Origin: Bacillota bacterium
Lineage (GTDB): Bacteria > Bacillota > Limnochordia > Darwinibacteriales > DTU012
Length of the DNA: 64,000 nucleotides
Direction of reading: 5' to 3'
NCBI GenBank assembly: GCA_012520795.1
Contig: JAAYNP010000026.1
Location: 22,949 to 86,948, forward strand
Shown piece after piece: positions 1 through 10,527 of this stretch. The position numbers and the translations under genes were made by a program. Numbering within the stretch: the first letter of the stretch is position 1; the number at the start of each line of letters is the position of its first letter. The notes below the pieces were generated by a model. The model was not told the DNA's origin. It made no database searches and saw only the letters and a list, made by a program, of their open reading frames with translations.

Positions 1-275
1 GCGATATCGAGAAGGTAGCGGATTACATTACCTTCATTCATCAGGGGAAATTGGTCTTTGTCGAGGAGACGGATCAGCTTTTGATCCGGTACGGTATCTT
101 GAAGTGCGGACTGCAGGAATTCGCAAAGCTTGAACCGGGCTCTGTATTGAGGTACCGCAAGAACCGTTTTGGTGTGGACGCTTTGGTGGAAAGGGAAAAA
201 TTTGAAGGTTTTACGGTGGATAATGCCACTATTGAAGAGATTATGTTATTCATCATTCGGGGGGAAAAGCAATGA
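1..275 (+). CDS. ABC transporter ATP-binding protein, C-terminal fragment (5' end outside window)
   Basis: The reading frame is open from base 3 and its start lies upstream of the window. The first visible residues, DIEKVADYITFIHQGKLVF, are the stretch that follows the H-loop of an ABC-2 type exporter ATPase. The Walker motifs and the signature are not in the window. The remaining 70 or so residues form the variable C-terminal tail. The stop overlaps the start of the membrane partner by 4 bases (ATGA), so the two genes are translationally coupled and probably form one transporter of the BcrA/YtrB class. The substrate cannot be told from this fragment. Confidence 0.8.
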   Translation, partial: DIEKVADYITFIHQGKLVFVEETDQLLIRYGILKCGLQEFAKLEPGSVLRYRKNRFGVDALVEREKFEGFTVDNATIEEIMLFIIRGEKQ

Positions 276-889
276 TCGGGTTGTTGATCAAAGACTTGTA
301 TACGTTGAAACGGCAGTTGCGAATTGTGGTGCTCATTTCAGTTATCTACTTCGCCGTTGCAGTTTTGTCCAAAAACCTGGGCATGTTTACGGGGATTGCG
401 ATGATGTGTGCAATCGTGCTGCCGATAACTTCAATGGCTTACGATGAACAATGCAAATGGGATCGGTATGCCCTGGCCACGCCCCTGTCGCGGACAACAA
501 TAGTGTTGAGTAAATATGTATTGGGTGTGCTTTTGAATATCGTGGGAGTGTTGCTGGTGTGTGCTGCACATCTGACTGGCGCTCGATTCGGACTGAGTGT
601 AGATGGCGAGTTGCTGCCAACAGTGTTTGGCATGAGCACAGGCGCATTGGCGGTCATGTCCGTGATCCTGCCGCTGATGTACAAGTTTGGTGTGGAAAAG
701 GCAAGGTTGATTATGGTGATTGTCTTTTTGGTGCCGTTTCTCCTGGTCATGGCCGCATCCCGGTTCCAACTGGAATTGTCGCTTGATCTGGTCAAACAGT
801 ATGTCTACCTTTTGCCGGTGGCTGTGATAGGCATGATCTTGGTTTCTCTCTACTGTTCGATCAGGATTTACAAGGGAAAGGAGTTTTAG
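272..889 (+). CDS. ABC-2 type transporter permease (ABC2_membrane_5-like)
   Basis: A 205-residue integral membrane protein with about six hydrophobic segments. It starts MIGLLIKDLYTLKRQ, the usual opening of small ABC-2 permeases. Between the second and third segments lies the typical soluble piece (EQCKWDRYALATPLSR), which in this family contacts the ATPase. The ATG at 272 overlaps the stop of the preceding ATPase gene. The two proteins would form a simple exporter; peptides, lantibiotics and antibiotics are common substrates in the family, but nothing here shows which. No gene follows closely: 160 bases with a hairpin separate it from the MFS gene. Confidence 0.8.
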   Translation: MIGLLIKDLYTLKRQLRIVVLISVIYFAVAVLSKNLGMFTGIAMMCAIVLPITSMAYDEQCKWDRYALATPLSRTTIVLSKYVLGVLLNIVGVLLVCAAHLTGARFGLSVDGELLPTVFGMSTGALAVMSVILPLMYKFGVEKARLIMVIVFLVPFLLVMAASRFQLELSLDLVKQYVYLLPVAVIGMILVSLYCSIRIYKGKEF

Positions 890-944
890 AGTGCCAATTT
901 AGAGGAATCCTTCCCTTAGGGCAGAAATAATAAGGCAAATGGCA

Positions 945-1000
945 GACCCCATTGGCTCGGCCATGCTGGTTACCCTGTGCTGATGGAGCCATATGGGGTC
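945..1000. repeat. Inverted repeat / hairpin between transporter genes
   Basis: Arms 945-958 and 986-1000 pair over 14 base pairs (GACCCCAT + TGGCTC against GAGCCA + ATGGGGTC) with a single bulged T at 992 and a 27-base loop. No run of T follows, so it is not a standard intrinsic terminator. It lies between the ABC-2 permease stop and the MFS start and may be an mRNA-stabilising or regulatory hairpin. Confidence 0.6.
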
Positions 1001-1051
1001 ACTTTGTGCAAGAATCAGGAATAACATGAAGATCATATGGGGGCCAGTTTG

Positions 1052-2344
1052 ATGAGACTAAACTATAAGCGGACGTTCTTGGTTGGGCTTGCATTCATGT
1101 CAATCAGCGCTTTTTGGCAGCTGTACGACAGTATCATCCCTTTGATTCTGAAGAATACTTTTGAACTGGGGGACACCTGGGCAGGAGCAATCATGGCTTT
1201 GGACAATATTTTCGCCCTGTTCATGCTGCCTCTGTTCGGCACCCTCTCGGACCGGGTCGATACTCCGATTGGCAAGCGGATGCCGTTCATTCTGGTGGGG
1301 ACGGGAGTTACGGTCGTGGCCATGATCTGTTTGCCCATAGCCGACAATTCGGCCAATCTGACTTTGTTTATGAGTGTCTTGTTTGTTACGCTCTTGGCTG
1401 TCAGCGTCTATCGTTCGCCGGCGGTGGCATTAATGCCTGATGTGACTCCGCCGCCGCTGCGTTCAAAGGCCAATGCGGTGATCAACCTGATGGGAGCATT
1501 AGGTGCTGTGGTTGCACTTGTTTTAATCAGGATCATGGTGCCTGAAGGCGACTGCCCAAATTACCTGCCGATCTTTAGTTTAGTGGCAGGTGTGATGGCT
1601 GTTGCTACGCTGATTCTGTTCGCAACCATCAAAGAGAAGAAACTGGCAGCTGAGATGAGGGCTCTTGCGGCTGAAAGGGACGGTGTTCGCGAAGGCAGGC
1701 CTGCAGACCAGGGCGCCGGTGCCAAAGGGCTTCCCCGTGATGTGCGTCGCAGTTTGATCTGCCTGCTCCTGTCTGTCTTTCTATGGTTTATGGCATATAA
1801 TGCAGTTACCACTGCCTTTTCCAAGTACGCCCAGGAAGTTCTGGGCATGGAAGGCGGCAAATTCGCCAGCAGTCTGTTGGTGGCCACGATTACGGCTATT
1901 ATAGCTTTTATTCCGGTTGGAATCTTTGCCAGCAATATGGGGCGCAAACGAACTATACTGTTCGGGGTTGCGTTGATGTTTGTTGGATTTACAGCTGCAT
2001 TCTTCTTCACCAGCGATCATTGGTCGATGAACATCCTGCTGGGCTTGGTAGGTTTGGGCTGGGCTGCCATCAATGTCAACTCATACCCCATGGTGGTGGA
2101 GATGGCCAAGGGTTCAGACATAGGCAGATTCACCGGTTATTATTACACCTTTTCCATGGCGGGGCAGATTGTAACCCCGGTCCTTTCCGGTGCATTTCTG
2201 GAGTACGTGGGTTACCGGACTCTGTTTCCCTACGCCGCTGTTTTCATGCTGCTGGCCTTGTTCACCATGATTCAGGTAAAACACGGCGATTATAAACCGC
2301 TGCTGCCCAAGGACAAATTGGAAATACTGGATGTGGGAGACTGA
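1052..2344 (+). CDS. MFS transporter, SLC45/GPH-like
   Basis: About 430 residues with 12 predicted membrane helices and a charged central loop near residues 195-235 (rich in K, E, R). Between helices 2 and 3 is GTLSDRVDTPIGKRMPFI, which matches the SDR...GKRxPFI signature of the sugar/H+ symporter-like (SLC45, GPH) branch of the major facilitator superfamily. I prefer the ATG at 1052 because GGGGG lies 8 bases upstream; an in-frame ATG at 1037 would add five residues. The glycerophosphodiesterase gene follows directly, so both are probably cotranscribed. A glycoside or sugar substrate is likely from the family but is not proven here. Confidence 0.8.
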   Translation: MRLNYKRTFLVGLAFMSISAFWQLYDSIIPLILKNTFELGDTWAGAIMALDNIFALFMLPLFGTLSDRVDTPIGKRMPFILVGTGVTVVAMICLPIADNSANLTLFMSVLFVTLLAVSVYRSPAVALMPDVTPPPLRSKANAVINLMGALGAVVALVLIRIMVPEGDCPNYLPIFSLVAGVMAVATLILFATIKEKKLAAEMRALAAERDGVREGRPADQGAGAKGLPRDVRRSLICLLLSVFLWFMAYNAVTTAFSKYAQEVLGMEGGKFASSLLVATITAIIAFIPVGIFASNMGRKRTILFGVALMFVGFTAAFFFTSDHWSMNILLGLVGLGWAAINVNSYPMVVEMAKGSDIGRFTGYYYTFSMAGQIVTPVLSGAFLEYVGYRTLFPYAAVFMLLALFTMIQVKHGDYKPLLPKDKLEILDVGD

Positions 2345-2345
2345 C

Positions 2346-3170
2346 ATGGGGATGGCTTTCACTGCTGCTGCAGCTGTGCTTGTTTTGGGATTGGTTGGTT
2401 TGGCGGTTGCTTTAATCAAACCGAACCGAAGGCGGGTTGATCAGCCGCCAACCCGGTGGTATGCCCACAGGGGGCTCCATGGGCCGGGTATACCGGAGAA
2501 CTCGCTGCTCGCTTTTCAAAAGGCCAAGGAAAAAGGCTTTGGAGTGGAACTGGATGTCCAAATGACCAAAGACGGCAGGCTGGTGGTATTCCATGATGCC
2601 ACCTTGAAACGGATGTGCGGCGCAAAGGGAATTGTAAGCCAGTTAACCTACGACGAGCTGAGGCAGTACCGTTTGACCGGTTCTGAACAAAAGATACCGC
2701 TGTTTCGGGAAGTACTGGATCTATTAGAGGATCTACCCGTTATTTGTGAGATCAAACCCCATAACGGCAACTCCAATCCTGCTTTGTGTGAGCTTGTTTG
2801 TGAAGAAATCCGGGATTACAAGGGCGAAGTCTGGATAGAATCCTTCAGCCCCTTAATTGTACGCTGGTTCAAGGTGCACAGGCCTGATCTGATCCGCGGC
2901 CAGCTGTCCATGGATTTTGTCGCCAGGAGAGAAGGGCTGAAGTTTCATCAAGCCTTTTTAATGAAACATTTGCTGGTTAACATTCTAGGGCGCCCTGATT
3001 TTGTCGCCTACTGCCATAAAGACCGGGCATGGGGGTTCAGCCTCTGCCGGAAATTGTTTCGCCCGCTCTGCCTGGCCTGGACGGTGAATGATCCGGCCCT
3101 GTTCGAGCAGTTGGTCTGCAAATTTGACGGCTTCATATTTGAAAACAGGCTGTTGGATGCGGAGGAATAG
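2346..3170 (+). CDS. Glycerophosphodiester phosphodiesterase, membrane-anchored
   Basis: A 274-residue protein with one N-terminal membrane helix (about residues 3-24) followed by a GDPD TIM-barrel domain. The hallmarks are visible: WYAHRG with the catalytic His near residue 41, PENS, VELDVQ with the metal-binding Glu and Asp near 68 and 70, and FHD with the second catalytic His near 83. Family members hydrolyse glycerophosphodiesters to an alcohol and glycerol 3-phosphate, using a divalent metal. The ATG at 2346 has GGGAG six bases upstream; it begins one base after the MFS stop. The anchor suggests action at the outer face of the cell membrane or close to it. Confidence 0.87.
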   Translation: MGMAFTAAAAVLVLGLVGLAVALIKPNRRRVDQPPTRWYAHRGLHGPGIPENSLLAFQKAKEKGFGVELDVQMTKDGRLVVFHDATLKRMCGAKGIVSQLTYDELRQYRLTGSEQKIPLFREVLDLLEDLPVICEIKPHNGNSNPALCELVCEEIRDYKGEVWIESFSPLIVRWFKVHRPDLIRGQLSMDFVARREGLKFHQAFLMKHLLVNILGRPDFVAYCHKDRAWGFSLCRKLFRPLCLAWTVNDPALFEQLVCKFDGFIFENRLLDAEE

Positions 3171-3172
3171 GA

Positions 3173-4096
3173 TTGATTCATTTTTTGATCAGAATGTTTA
3201 TCACCAATTATGAGGATGCGGCAGATCCGCGAGTGCGGGAAGCCTATGGTATCTTGTCAGGGGTTTTGGGGATTATCTGCAATGTTTTCCTATTTGTGTT
3301 GAAACTTGGTGTCGGCCTGGCAATCAACAGCATTGCTGTTTTGTCCGATGCTTTCAACAACCTCACCGATTTGAGTTCCTCACTGATCGTAATTGTCGGA
3401 GCCAAGCTCAGCAGTCAGCCGCCTGACCTCGAACATCCCCACGGCCACGGGCGCTATGAATATGTCGGCGCATTGGTAATGGCGGTCATCATTATTGTTG
3501 TTGGGCTGCAGCTGGCCCGCACCTCCATAGGGAAAATTGTCCAGCCGGAGGTAGTTGAGGCAAGTGCACTAACCTTTTTCCTGCTGGTGATCAGTGTTGC
3601 GGTGAAGCTGTGGATGTTTGCCTACAACCGTTATATCAGCGGCGTGATCAATTCCGGCATAAACCGGGCTGCGGCAGTCGACAGCTTTAACGACGCGGTT
3701 GCCACAAGTTCAGTGGTTGTTGGGCTTGTTGTCGGCCGGTATGTCTCTCTTCCAGTAGATGGGATTATGGGATTGCTGATTTCATTGGTCGTCATTTATT
3801 CCGGTCTCGCTACTGGGAAACCGGCTGTGAGCCTCCTGCTTGGTGCCACACCCAATCCCGACCTTATTGCCGGGATCAATGCCATCTTTCAGGCAAGCCC
3901 GATGGTACTCGGCACTCATGATCTAAAACTGCATGATTATGGCCCGGGTAGAATAGTCGGATCGATTCATGCGGCGGTACCGGCTGATGCCAACGTTAGT
4001 GAGATTCATGATGAGCTCGACCGGCTTGAACGTCAGGTCCAGGCAGAACTGGGCATTAATATGGTAATCCATGCTGATCCTGAGGGGCAATCCTGA
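3173..4096 (+). CDS. Cation diffusion facilitator (CDF) family transporter
   Basis: A 307-residue divalent-metal/proton antiporter with six membrane helices and a C-terminal cytoplasmic domain (about residues 225-305). The metal site in helix 2 reads SDAFNNLTD and in helix 5 DSFNDAVAT, giving NxxxD (62-66) and DxxxD (170-174) in place of the HxxxD typical of zinc-selective members. This suggests Mn or Fe rather than Zn, by comparison with characterised CDFs. A His-rich loop (EHPHGHGR, residues 87-94) lies after helix 2. The start is TTG at 3173, chosen because GGAGGA lies six bases upstream; the first ATG (3194) has no ribosome site. Confidence 0.85.
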   Translation: MIHFLIRMFITNYEDAADPRVREAYGILSGVLGIICNVFLFVLKLGVGLAINSIAVLSDAFNNLTDLSSSLIVIVGAKLSSQPPDLEHPHGHGRYEYVGALVMAVIIIVVGLQLARTSIGKIVQPEVVEASALTFFLLVISVAVKLWMFAYNRYISGVINSGINRAAAVDSFNDAVATSSVVVGLVVGRYVSLPVDGIMGLLISLVVIYSGLATGKPAVSLLLGATPNPDLIAGINAIFQASPMVLGTHDLKLHDYGPGRIVGSIHAAVPADANVSEIHDELDRLERQVQAELGINMVIHADPEGQS

Positions 4097-4119
4097 CAGT
4101 ATTTTCTGGTGTTGTCAGG
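4092..4119. promoter_or_regulatory. Inverted repeat overlapping the -35 of the LacI-family gene
   Basis: CCTGACA (4092-4098) and TGTCAGG (4113-4119) are perfect 7-base inverted arms separated by 14 bases. The right arm covers the -35 element of the downstream promoter and the left arm begins near the stop of the CDF gene. It could be an autoregulatory operator, or a weak hairpin ending the preceding transcript; there is no T run. Confidence 0.4.
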
Positions 4120-4140
4120 CAAGTGGGAATCGGATACAAT
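4112..4140 (+). promoter_or_regulatory. Sigma-A-type promoter of the LacI-family regulator
   Basis: TTGTCA (4112-4117) and TACAAT (4135-4140) each match the consensus at five of six positions and are separated by exactly 17 bases. Transcription would begin around 4147, about 28 bases before the preferred GTG start. This supports an independent transcript for lacI-type gene and possibly mnmA. Confidence 0.7.
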
Positions 4141-4174
4141 AGAGATGATATTCCCAACCGGAGGAGCGGTGGAA

Positions 4175-6333
<2,159 letters not shown>

Positions 6334-6345
6334 GAGGAACCATGA

Positions 6346-6627
6346 GTGATTATTGGAAGTGCGATTCTCAGTCTGCGTATTATTGGTGTTCAGTCCCTAA
6401 AAGAGAAACGGGCAGTTTTGCTGAGTCTGATCAGAAGAACACGGAACAAGTATAATGCAGCCATTGCTGAAGTAGGGAGCCAAAACCTGTGGCAGCGGGC
6501 TGATCTCGGCATTGCTGTGATCAGCAGTACAGCCAAACATGCAGAAGTTCAGCTGCAAAATGTAGTCCGGTTTATCGAAGCTGAGCCTCGCTTGGAGGTA
6601 GTCTCGCTGGAGACAGAGATTCTGTAA
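6346..6627 (+). CDS. DUF503 family protein (YlxP-like)
   Basis: A 93-residue protein of the DUF503/YlxP family, recognised by [11 protein letters not shown] at the start, SLKEKRAVL (residues 17-25), and the C-terminal [10 protein letters not shown]. Family members are small ferredoxin-like-fold proteins often found near translation or ribosome-maturation genes; their biochemical role is not settled. The GTG at 6346 is the start because AGGAGG (6332-6337) is eight bases upstream; a nearby ATG at 6342 is in another frame. It is coupled to mnmA and closes this transcript, since a strong terminator follows immediately. Confidence 0.85.
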   Translation: MIIGSAILSLRIIGVQSLKEKRAVLLSLIRRTRNKYNAAIAEVGSQNLWQRADLGIAVISSTAKHAEVQLQNVVRFIEAEPRLEVVSLETEIL

Positions 6628-6631
6628 CTGC

Positions 6632-6666
6632 AAAACCCAACTCGGCAAAGGCCAAGTTGGGTTTTT
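6632..6666 (+). terminator. Intrinsic terminator after the ylxP-like gene
   Basis: AAACCCAACT-C-GGC (6633-6646) pairs with GCC-A-AGTTGGGTTT (6651-6664), one mismatch, four-base loop, followed by TTTTTG. It separates mnmA-ylxP from zwf. Confidence 0.9.
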
Positions 6667-6692
6667 GTCATTACGCAAATGGAGTGGTTTCT

Positions 6693-8177
6693 GTGCAGAA
6701 TACGCAGCAAAGTTCATCCCTGAATCCCTGCATCCTGGTTATCTTTGGCGCAACCGGTGATCTGGCCGGGCGCAAGCTGTATCCTGCATTGTATAACCTG
6801 GCCCAGGATCAGCTCTTACCCGAGTGTTTTGCGGTGGTTGCCGTAGGCAGGAAGGCAAAATCAAACCAGGATGCACAAGCGGACATCATTGAATCCATCA
6901 AAGCTTTTTCCAGGACCGAGTACACCGGCAGCGATGAAGACTTGGAGTTCTTGAAATGCTTTCACTACTTCCAGCTGGACTTTTATGATTCAGCGGGCTA
7001 TGCCGGGTTGAAGAAGCTGTTGGATGGCATTGATCAACAGTGCCAGACCGAGGGTAACCGTGTCTTCTTTCTGGCAGTGGCCCCGGAACACTTTGCGCCA
7101 ATCGCCCTTGAGCTGAAAGCCCACGGCATGGCTCATAATCAGGGATCATGGCAGCGAGTGGTGATCGAGAAGCCGTTTGGGCATGATCTTGAATCCGCGC
7201 AGAAGTTAAACTCGGTGATCCGCAGTACCTTTGCAGAAGAGCAGATCTACCGCATCGATCATTATCTGGGTAAGGAAATGGTGCAGAACCTGATGGTACT
7301 TCGCTTTGCCAACACCTTGTTTGAGCCGGTGTGGAACAACAAATATATCGACCATGTCCAGATCACCTTTGCCGAGACAGTAGGTGTTGAGGGACGGGGG
7401 GCTTATTACGAAAAGGCAGGGGCTCTGCGGGATATGGTTCAAAACCACATGCTTCAGCTGCTGACTCTAATTGCCATGGAGCCTCCTGTCGATTTGGCCA
7501 CGGAATCGATCAGGGACGAAAAGGTGAAAGTGCTCCGGTCTCTCAAAGTAAATCCGGAGAATGTAGTCCGGGGGCAGTATGGCCCGGGAGTAGTGGATGC
7601 TCAGCAAGTTGTGGCCTACAATCAGGAACAACGGGTTGCTCCTGACACCAATGTGGAGACTTTCGTTGCTTTGAAGACGTATGTGGAGAATTTCCGCTGG
7701 GCAGGGGTACCCTTTTATATGCGGACCGGAAAACGGATGCCCAAAAAATACTCAGAGATCGTAATCAGCTTTAAGAAACTGCCGGGCGTATTGTACTTCC
7801 GGGATGAACAACTCGATCCAAATCTGCTGGTTATTCGCGTCCAACCGGATGCGGGGATCTTTTTCAAGTTCAATGCCAAAAAACCCGGGACAGAGCACAG
7901 TATTGTCCCGGTTTCCATGGACTTTAGCGAAAGCTCCCTGGCAGGGTTCAACACGCCGGAAGCCTACGAGCGCCTGCTCTTCGATGTGATGCGGGGAGAG
8001 TCCGCACTGTTCACCCGCTGGGATGAAGTACAGTACGCCTGGCAGTTCATAGACCAGATTGCCAGGCACTGGCATGCAGCCAATGCACCGGCTGTTGTTT
8101 ACCCGGCAGGCAGTTTTGGGCAGGCCCAGGCAGATTACCTGATTCGGTCCGACGGGCGGGAATGGCACGAATACTAG
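6693..8177 (+). CDS. zwf: Glucose-6-phosphate 1-dehydrogenase
   Basis: About 494 residues. It oxidises glucose 6-phosphate to 6-phosphogluconolactone with NADP+ (first step of the oxidative pentose phosphate route). The N-terminal dinucleotide site reads [17 protein letters not shown], and the substrate-binding/catalytic signature RIDHYLGKE is present near residue 190. Length is normal. The GTG at 6693 is chosen over upstream in-frame codons because GGAG lies eight bases before it and because the preceding terminator ends at 6666. No promoter stands out in the short gap. The cyclase-family gene follows 16 bases later and is probably cotranscribed. pgi lies elsewhere in the window (22598). Confidence 0.95.
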   Translation: MQNTQQSSSLNPCILVIFGATGDLAGRKLYPALYNLAQDQLLPECFAVVAVGRKAKSNQDAQADIIESIKAFSRTEYTGSDEDLEFLKCFHYFQLDFYDSAGYAGLKKLLDGIDQQCQTEGNRVFFLAVAPEHFAPIALELKAHGMAHNQGSWQRVVIEKPFGHDLESAQKLNSVIRSTFAEEQIYRIDHYLGKEMVQNLMVLRFANTLFEPVWNNKYIDHVQITFAETVGVEGRGAYYEKAGALRDMVQNHMLQLLTLIAMEPPVDLATESIRDEKVKVLRSLKVNPENVVRGQYGPGVVDAQQVVAYNQEQRVAPDTNVETFVALKTYVENFRWAGVPFYMRTGKRMPKKYSEIVISFKKLPGVLYFRDEQLDPNLLVIRVQPDAGIFFKFNAKKPGTEHSIVPVSMDFSESSLAGFNTPEAYERLLFDVMRGESALFTRWDEVQYAWQFIDQIARHWHAANAPAVVYPAGSFGQAQADYLIRSDGREWHEY

Positions 8178-8193
8178 ATCGGGAGGTAATGCT

Positions 8194-8850
8194 GTGAGGA
8201 TTTACGATGTGTCGATGACAATCCATCCACGGATGGCGGTATGGAAACGCAACCAGGAACGGCTTCCGGTTTTTACGATTGAAAGGGATTTTGATGTGGA
8301 CGGTACGGGCAGCCGCCAGACAAGGGTGTCCCTTGACATGCATACTGGAACCCATGTGGATGCACCGCTGCATTTTTTGGCGCACGGCAGCCCTATTGAA
8401 AACACTGGCCTTGATAAACTAGTCCGTCCCGTCAGGGTTCTTGATCTAACCAATGTGGAAGATAAGATCACCCGCCTGGACCTGGAGAACTTCAGGTTTG
8501 GTGCAGGTGATTTTCTCTTGTTGAAAACCAAGAACTCCTATGTTGATGAATTTGACTTTGAATTTGTCTATCTGGAGCGTACCGGAGCCGCTTACTTGGT
8601 TGAGAGGGAAATAGCCGGAGTAGGGATCGACGCTTTAGGCATCGATAGGTCCCAGGCAGACCATGCCACCCACAAACAGCTGTTAAGCAATGAAATTGTA
8701 ATCATCGAAGGCCTGCGGCTGGGCGATGTCCCGGCCGGTGATTACTTCATGGTGGCGCTGCCGTTGAAACTGCAGGGGGTGGAGGCGGCCCCTGCCCGGG
8801 TGATTCTGTTCGGTGTGCCGGAAAATGAGGGTGCGGCACAGGAGCGCTAG
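8194..8850 (+). CDS. Cyclase family protein (kynurenine formamidase-like hydrolase)
   Basis: 218 residues of the metal-dependent cyclase/arylformamidase family. The metal-binding signature HTGTHVDAPLHF is at about residues 51-62, and the opening IYDVSMTIHPRMAVW is typical. Members hydrolyse N-formyl or amide bonds (KynB, isatin hydrolase) but many have unknown substrates; no tryptophan-breakdown genes are near, so I make no specific claim. The GTG start at 8194 has GGGAGG eight bases upstream. The stop TAG (8848-8850) shares the palindrome CTAG with the stop of the convergent DUF3231 gene. Confidence 0.82.
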   Translation: MRIYDVSMTIHPRMAVWKRNQERLPVFTIERDFDVDGTGSRQTRVSLDMHTGTHVDAPLHFLAHGSPIENTGLDKLVRPVRVLDLTNVEDKITRLDLENFRFGAGDFLLLKTKNSYVDEFDFEFVYLERTGAAYLVEREIAGVGIDALGIDRSQADHATHKQLLSNEIVIIEGLRLGDVPAGDYFMVALPLKLQGVEAAPARVILFGVPENEGAAQER

Positions 8851-9821
8851 TTTGATCGGTAAGCCGGGGCTGCATGGAGCCAGCCCTTTTGCTTGCCATA
8901 TTTGATGAACAAGTTGTAGTAATTGACTTCAGTCAGGAGCATATTGTTGAAAAGCTTCCGGATGCGGTCATTATGGATGCATTGCTTGCTGGTTTCCGCG
9001 TGCATCATGGCAGCCGCCTGCAGGCCCTGGAGAATATCGCGGTACATCTGGTCATCGCACATATAATCCGTACCTACAGGTAAGATCACTACTTCCGGCG
9101 GCCGTTTGGGCAGTGAAATCCCATATTTCTGGCATTCCTGTTCCAAGATTCCCGTTTGCCGGTTGAGCCGGTCCAATCCTTTGGCGATAATGATCTTGAA
9201 GTTGAAATCATGGGTGACGGCTAAGTACAGATTGGTTTTCCTGATGTTGTCATAACGAAACGTAAGGTGATCCCAGAGATTGCTTGCTTCGGCCGCAGTA
9301 ATCTTCTCCTTGACATCGGGAGGAGTATTTAGATAATAAGGCCCTATTTCCAGCCATCCTTTAAGTTTAAGGTAATTCAGAATTAGATCGATATCGTTCA
9401 ATGCGGTCTTCAGAAAGCGGCCAAACAGGGTGCGAATACCATCGTTCGTAGTGGAGGTTCGGATCACGCGCAGTAGGTTTTCCAGATATTCCTGCAAAAA
9501 CCGCAGATTTGTCTGGCCGATCTGCTCATCCCGGAATGATTCGGTATTGCCGGCCCAGTTGGAGGGGAGGCGGTTCCGGTCCGGGCTCCTGACCAGGTAC
9601 TTTTCCATGACCACTTCAAGGGTGTGGATTGTCCTTTCGTTGGCTTTGATCATAACCCCCAACAACCATTTCAAATCAAGATCTTTTGCTAAGTGCTGAG
9701 CAGTCTGCTGGTATTCCAGAATCATGTGTTTGGAAATGGCAATATCCCACAGATTGGCCGCTTCGCGGGCATCGATCAGTTTTTGGCATCCTTCGCGCCT
9801 GACAAAACGGGTGAGGATCAT
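8847..9821 (-). CDS. DUF3231 family protein, two tandem repeats
   Basis: 324 residues, soluble, helical, with an evident internal duplication. Repeat one has REAANLWDIAISKH near the start and LNYLKLKGWLEIGPYY near residue 150; repeat two has AEASNLWDHLTFRY near 178 and FIKYGKQKGWLHAAPAY at the end. This matches the DUF3231 family of endospore-forming Firmicutes, predicted ferritin-like helical bundles sometimes compared with CotF-type spore coat proteins. The function is unknown. The ATG has a strong GGAGGT site (reading leftward from 9836). Just upstream on this strand is CATACTA, a possible -10 for a sporulation sigma factor, but I see no convincing -35. Confidence 0.7.
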   Translation of the reverse strand: MILTRFVRREGCQKLIDAREAANLWDIAISKHMILEYQQTAQHLAKDLDLKWLLGVMIKANERTIHTLEVVMEKYLVRSPDRNRLPSNWAGNTESFRDEQIGQTNLRFLQEYLENLLRVIRTSTTNDGIRTLFGRFLKTALNDIDLILNYLKLKGWLEIGPYYLNTPPDVKEKITAAEASNLWDHLTFRYDNIRKTNLYLAVTHDFNFKIIIAKGLDRLNRQTGILEQECQKYGISLPKRPPEVVILPVGTDYMCDDQMYRDILQGLQAAAMMHAETSKQCIHNDRIRKLFNNMLLTEVNYYNLFIKYGKQKGWLHAAPAYRSN

Positions 9822-9950
9822 TGCTGGTTACCTCCTTCACAACTAGTATGCACATCTGTCAGGTTTCGACTCTAGGTTAAGCACAGGTTTCTCCTGCCCA
9901 CCTTGGCATTATTAGGATTCAACCCAGAACGGGGTGGGCGATATGGAAGT

Positions 9951-9979
9951 TTGACAGGCGTTTCTTGGAGGTATATACT
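9951..9979 (+). promoter_or_regulatory. Sigma-A promoter of the decayed flavodoxin gene
   Basis: A perfect TTGACA (9951-9956) is followed by a 17-base spacer and TATACT (9974-9979, five of six). The transcript would begin near 9986, 25 bases before the ATG at 10011, which has its own GGAGG. The promoter looks fully functional although the gene behind it is broken. Confidence 0.8.
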
Positions 9980-10010
9980 ACTGTTATGTAATAGTTAATT
10001 GGAGGTTAAG

Positions 10011-10432
10011 ATGAAAACCGTTATTGTTTACGGCTCGAAATACGGCTGCACTGCACAGTGTGCAGAATTGTTAAAAGAAAGACTGTCGGGGGAGGTAGAA
10101 CTGCACAATGCAGCAGAATCAGGTCACATCAGCCTGCAGGAATATGATCAGGCTGTGATCGGCAGCCCGGTTTACATGGGAAAAATCCTGCCCCAGATCA
10201 GCCGGTTTTGCCAAGCAGGCAAAGGCACAGATTGAGTAGGCATTTTCCCAACAGCTGCTGGGCTCACGCCCGGTTCAAGGAAAGTCTGGGCTATGCTTTT
10301 AACTTTGAGAAGATGAGCTGGATAGAAAGACTGATGGTCCGGATGCTGGCGAAGGCCAAATCAAGCCAGAGCCATATTGGCATGGGCAAGATTGCTGCTT
10401 TGGCGGCTTCGATCAGTGAACCCCTGCAATGA
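10011..10432 (+). pseudogene. Flavodoxin-domain protein, frameshifted and internally deleted
   Basis: The first 70 or so codons encode a flavodoxin fold: KTVIVYGSKYGCT (FMN phosphate loop), then YDQAVIGSPVYMGKILPQIS. The frame then runs into a stop at 10233-10235. Homologous sequence continues in other frames: a piece reading KAQIE-stop-AFSQQLL in one frame (about 10213-10258), then AHARFKESLGYAFNFEKMSWIERL in another (about 10259-10432). The strand that normally joins these pieces is missing, so there is at least one deletion, one stop and one frameshift. Total length is about 141 codons against the usual 160-170. An alternative is assembly error, but the missing segment argues for real decay. 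Confidence 0.8.
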
Positions 10433-10527
10433 ACTCAGATGTTCCAAGAAGCAGTTTAGTGAATAGCGATGCATTCGTGGAGAACCTAGGATTCCAGCAG
10501 TCAACCGTTAAATGGGGAGTGGTAGCA

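Noticed and set aside
10208..10432. Separate small gene (74 codons)
   Set aside because: Its product is the C-terminal part of the flavodoxin, not an independent protein; treated as part of the pseudogene.
10429..10527. Upstream extension of the CotH protein
   Set aside because: It would place 33 non-hydrophobic residues before a clear signal peptide, and the better ribosome site belongs to the ATG at 10528.
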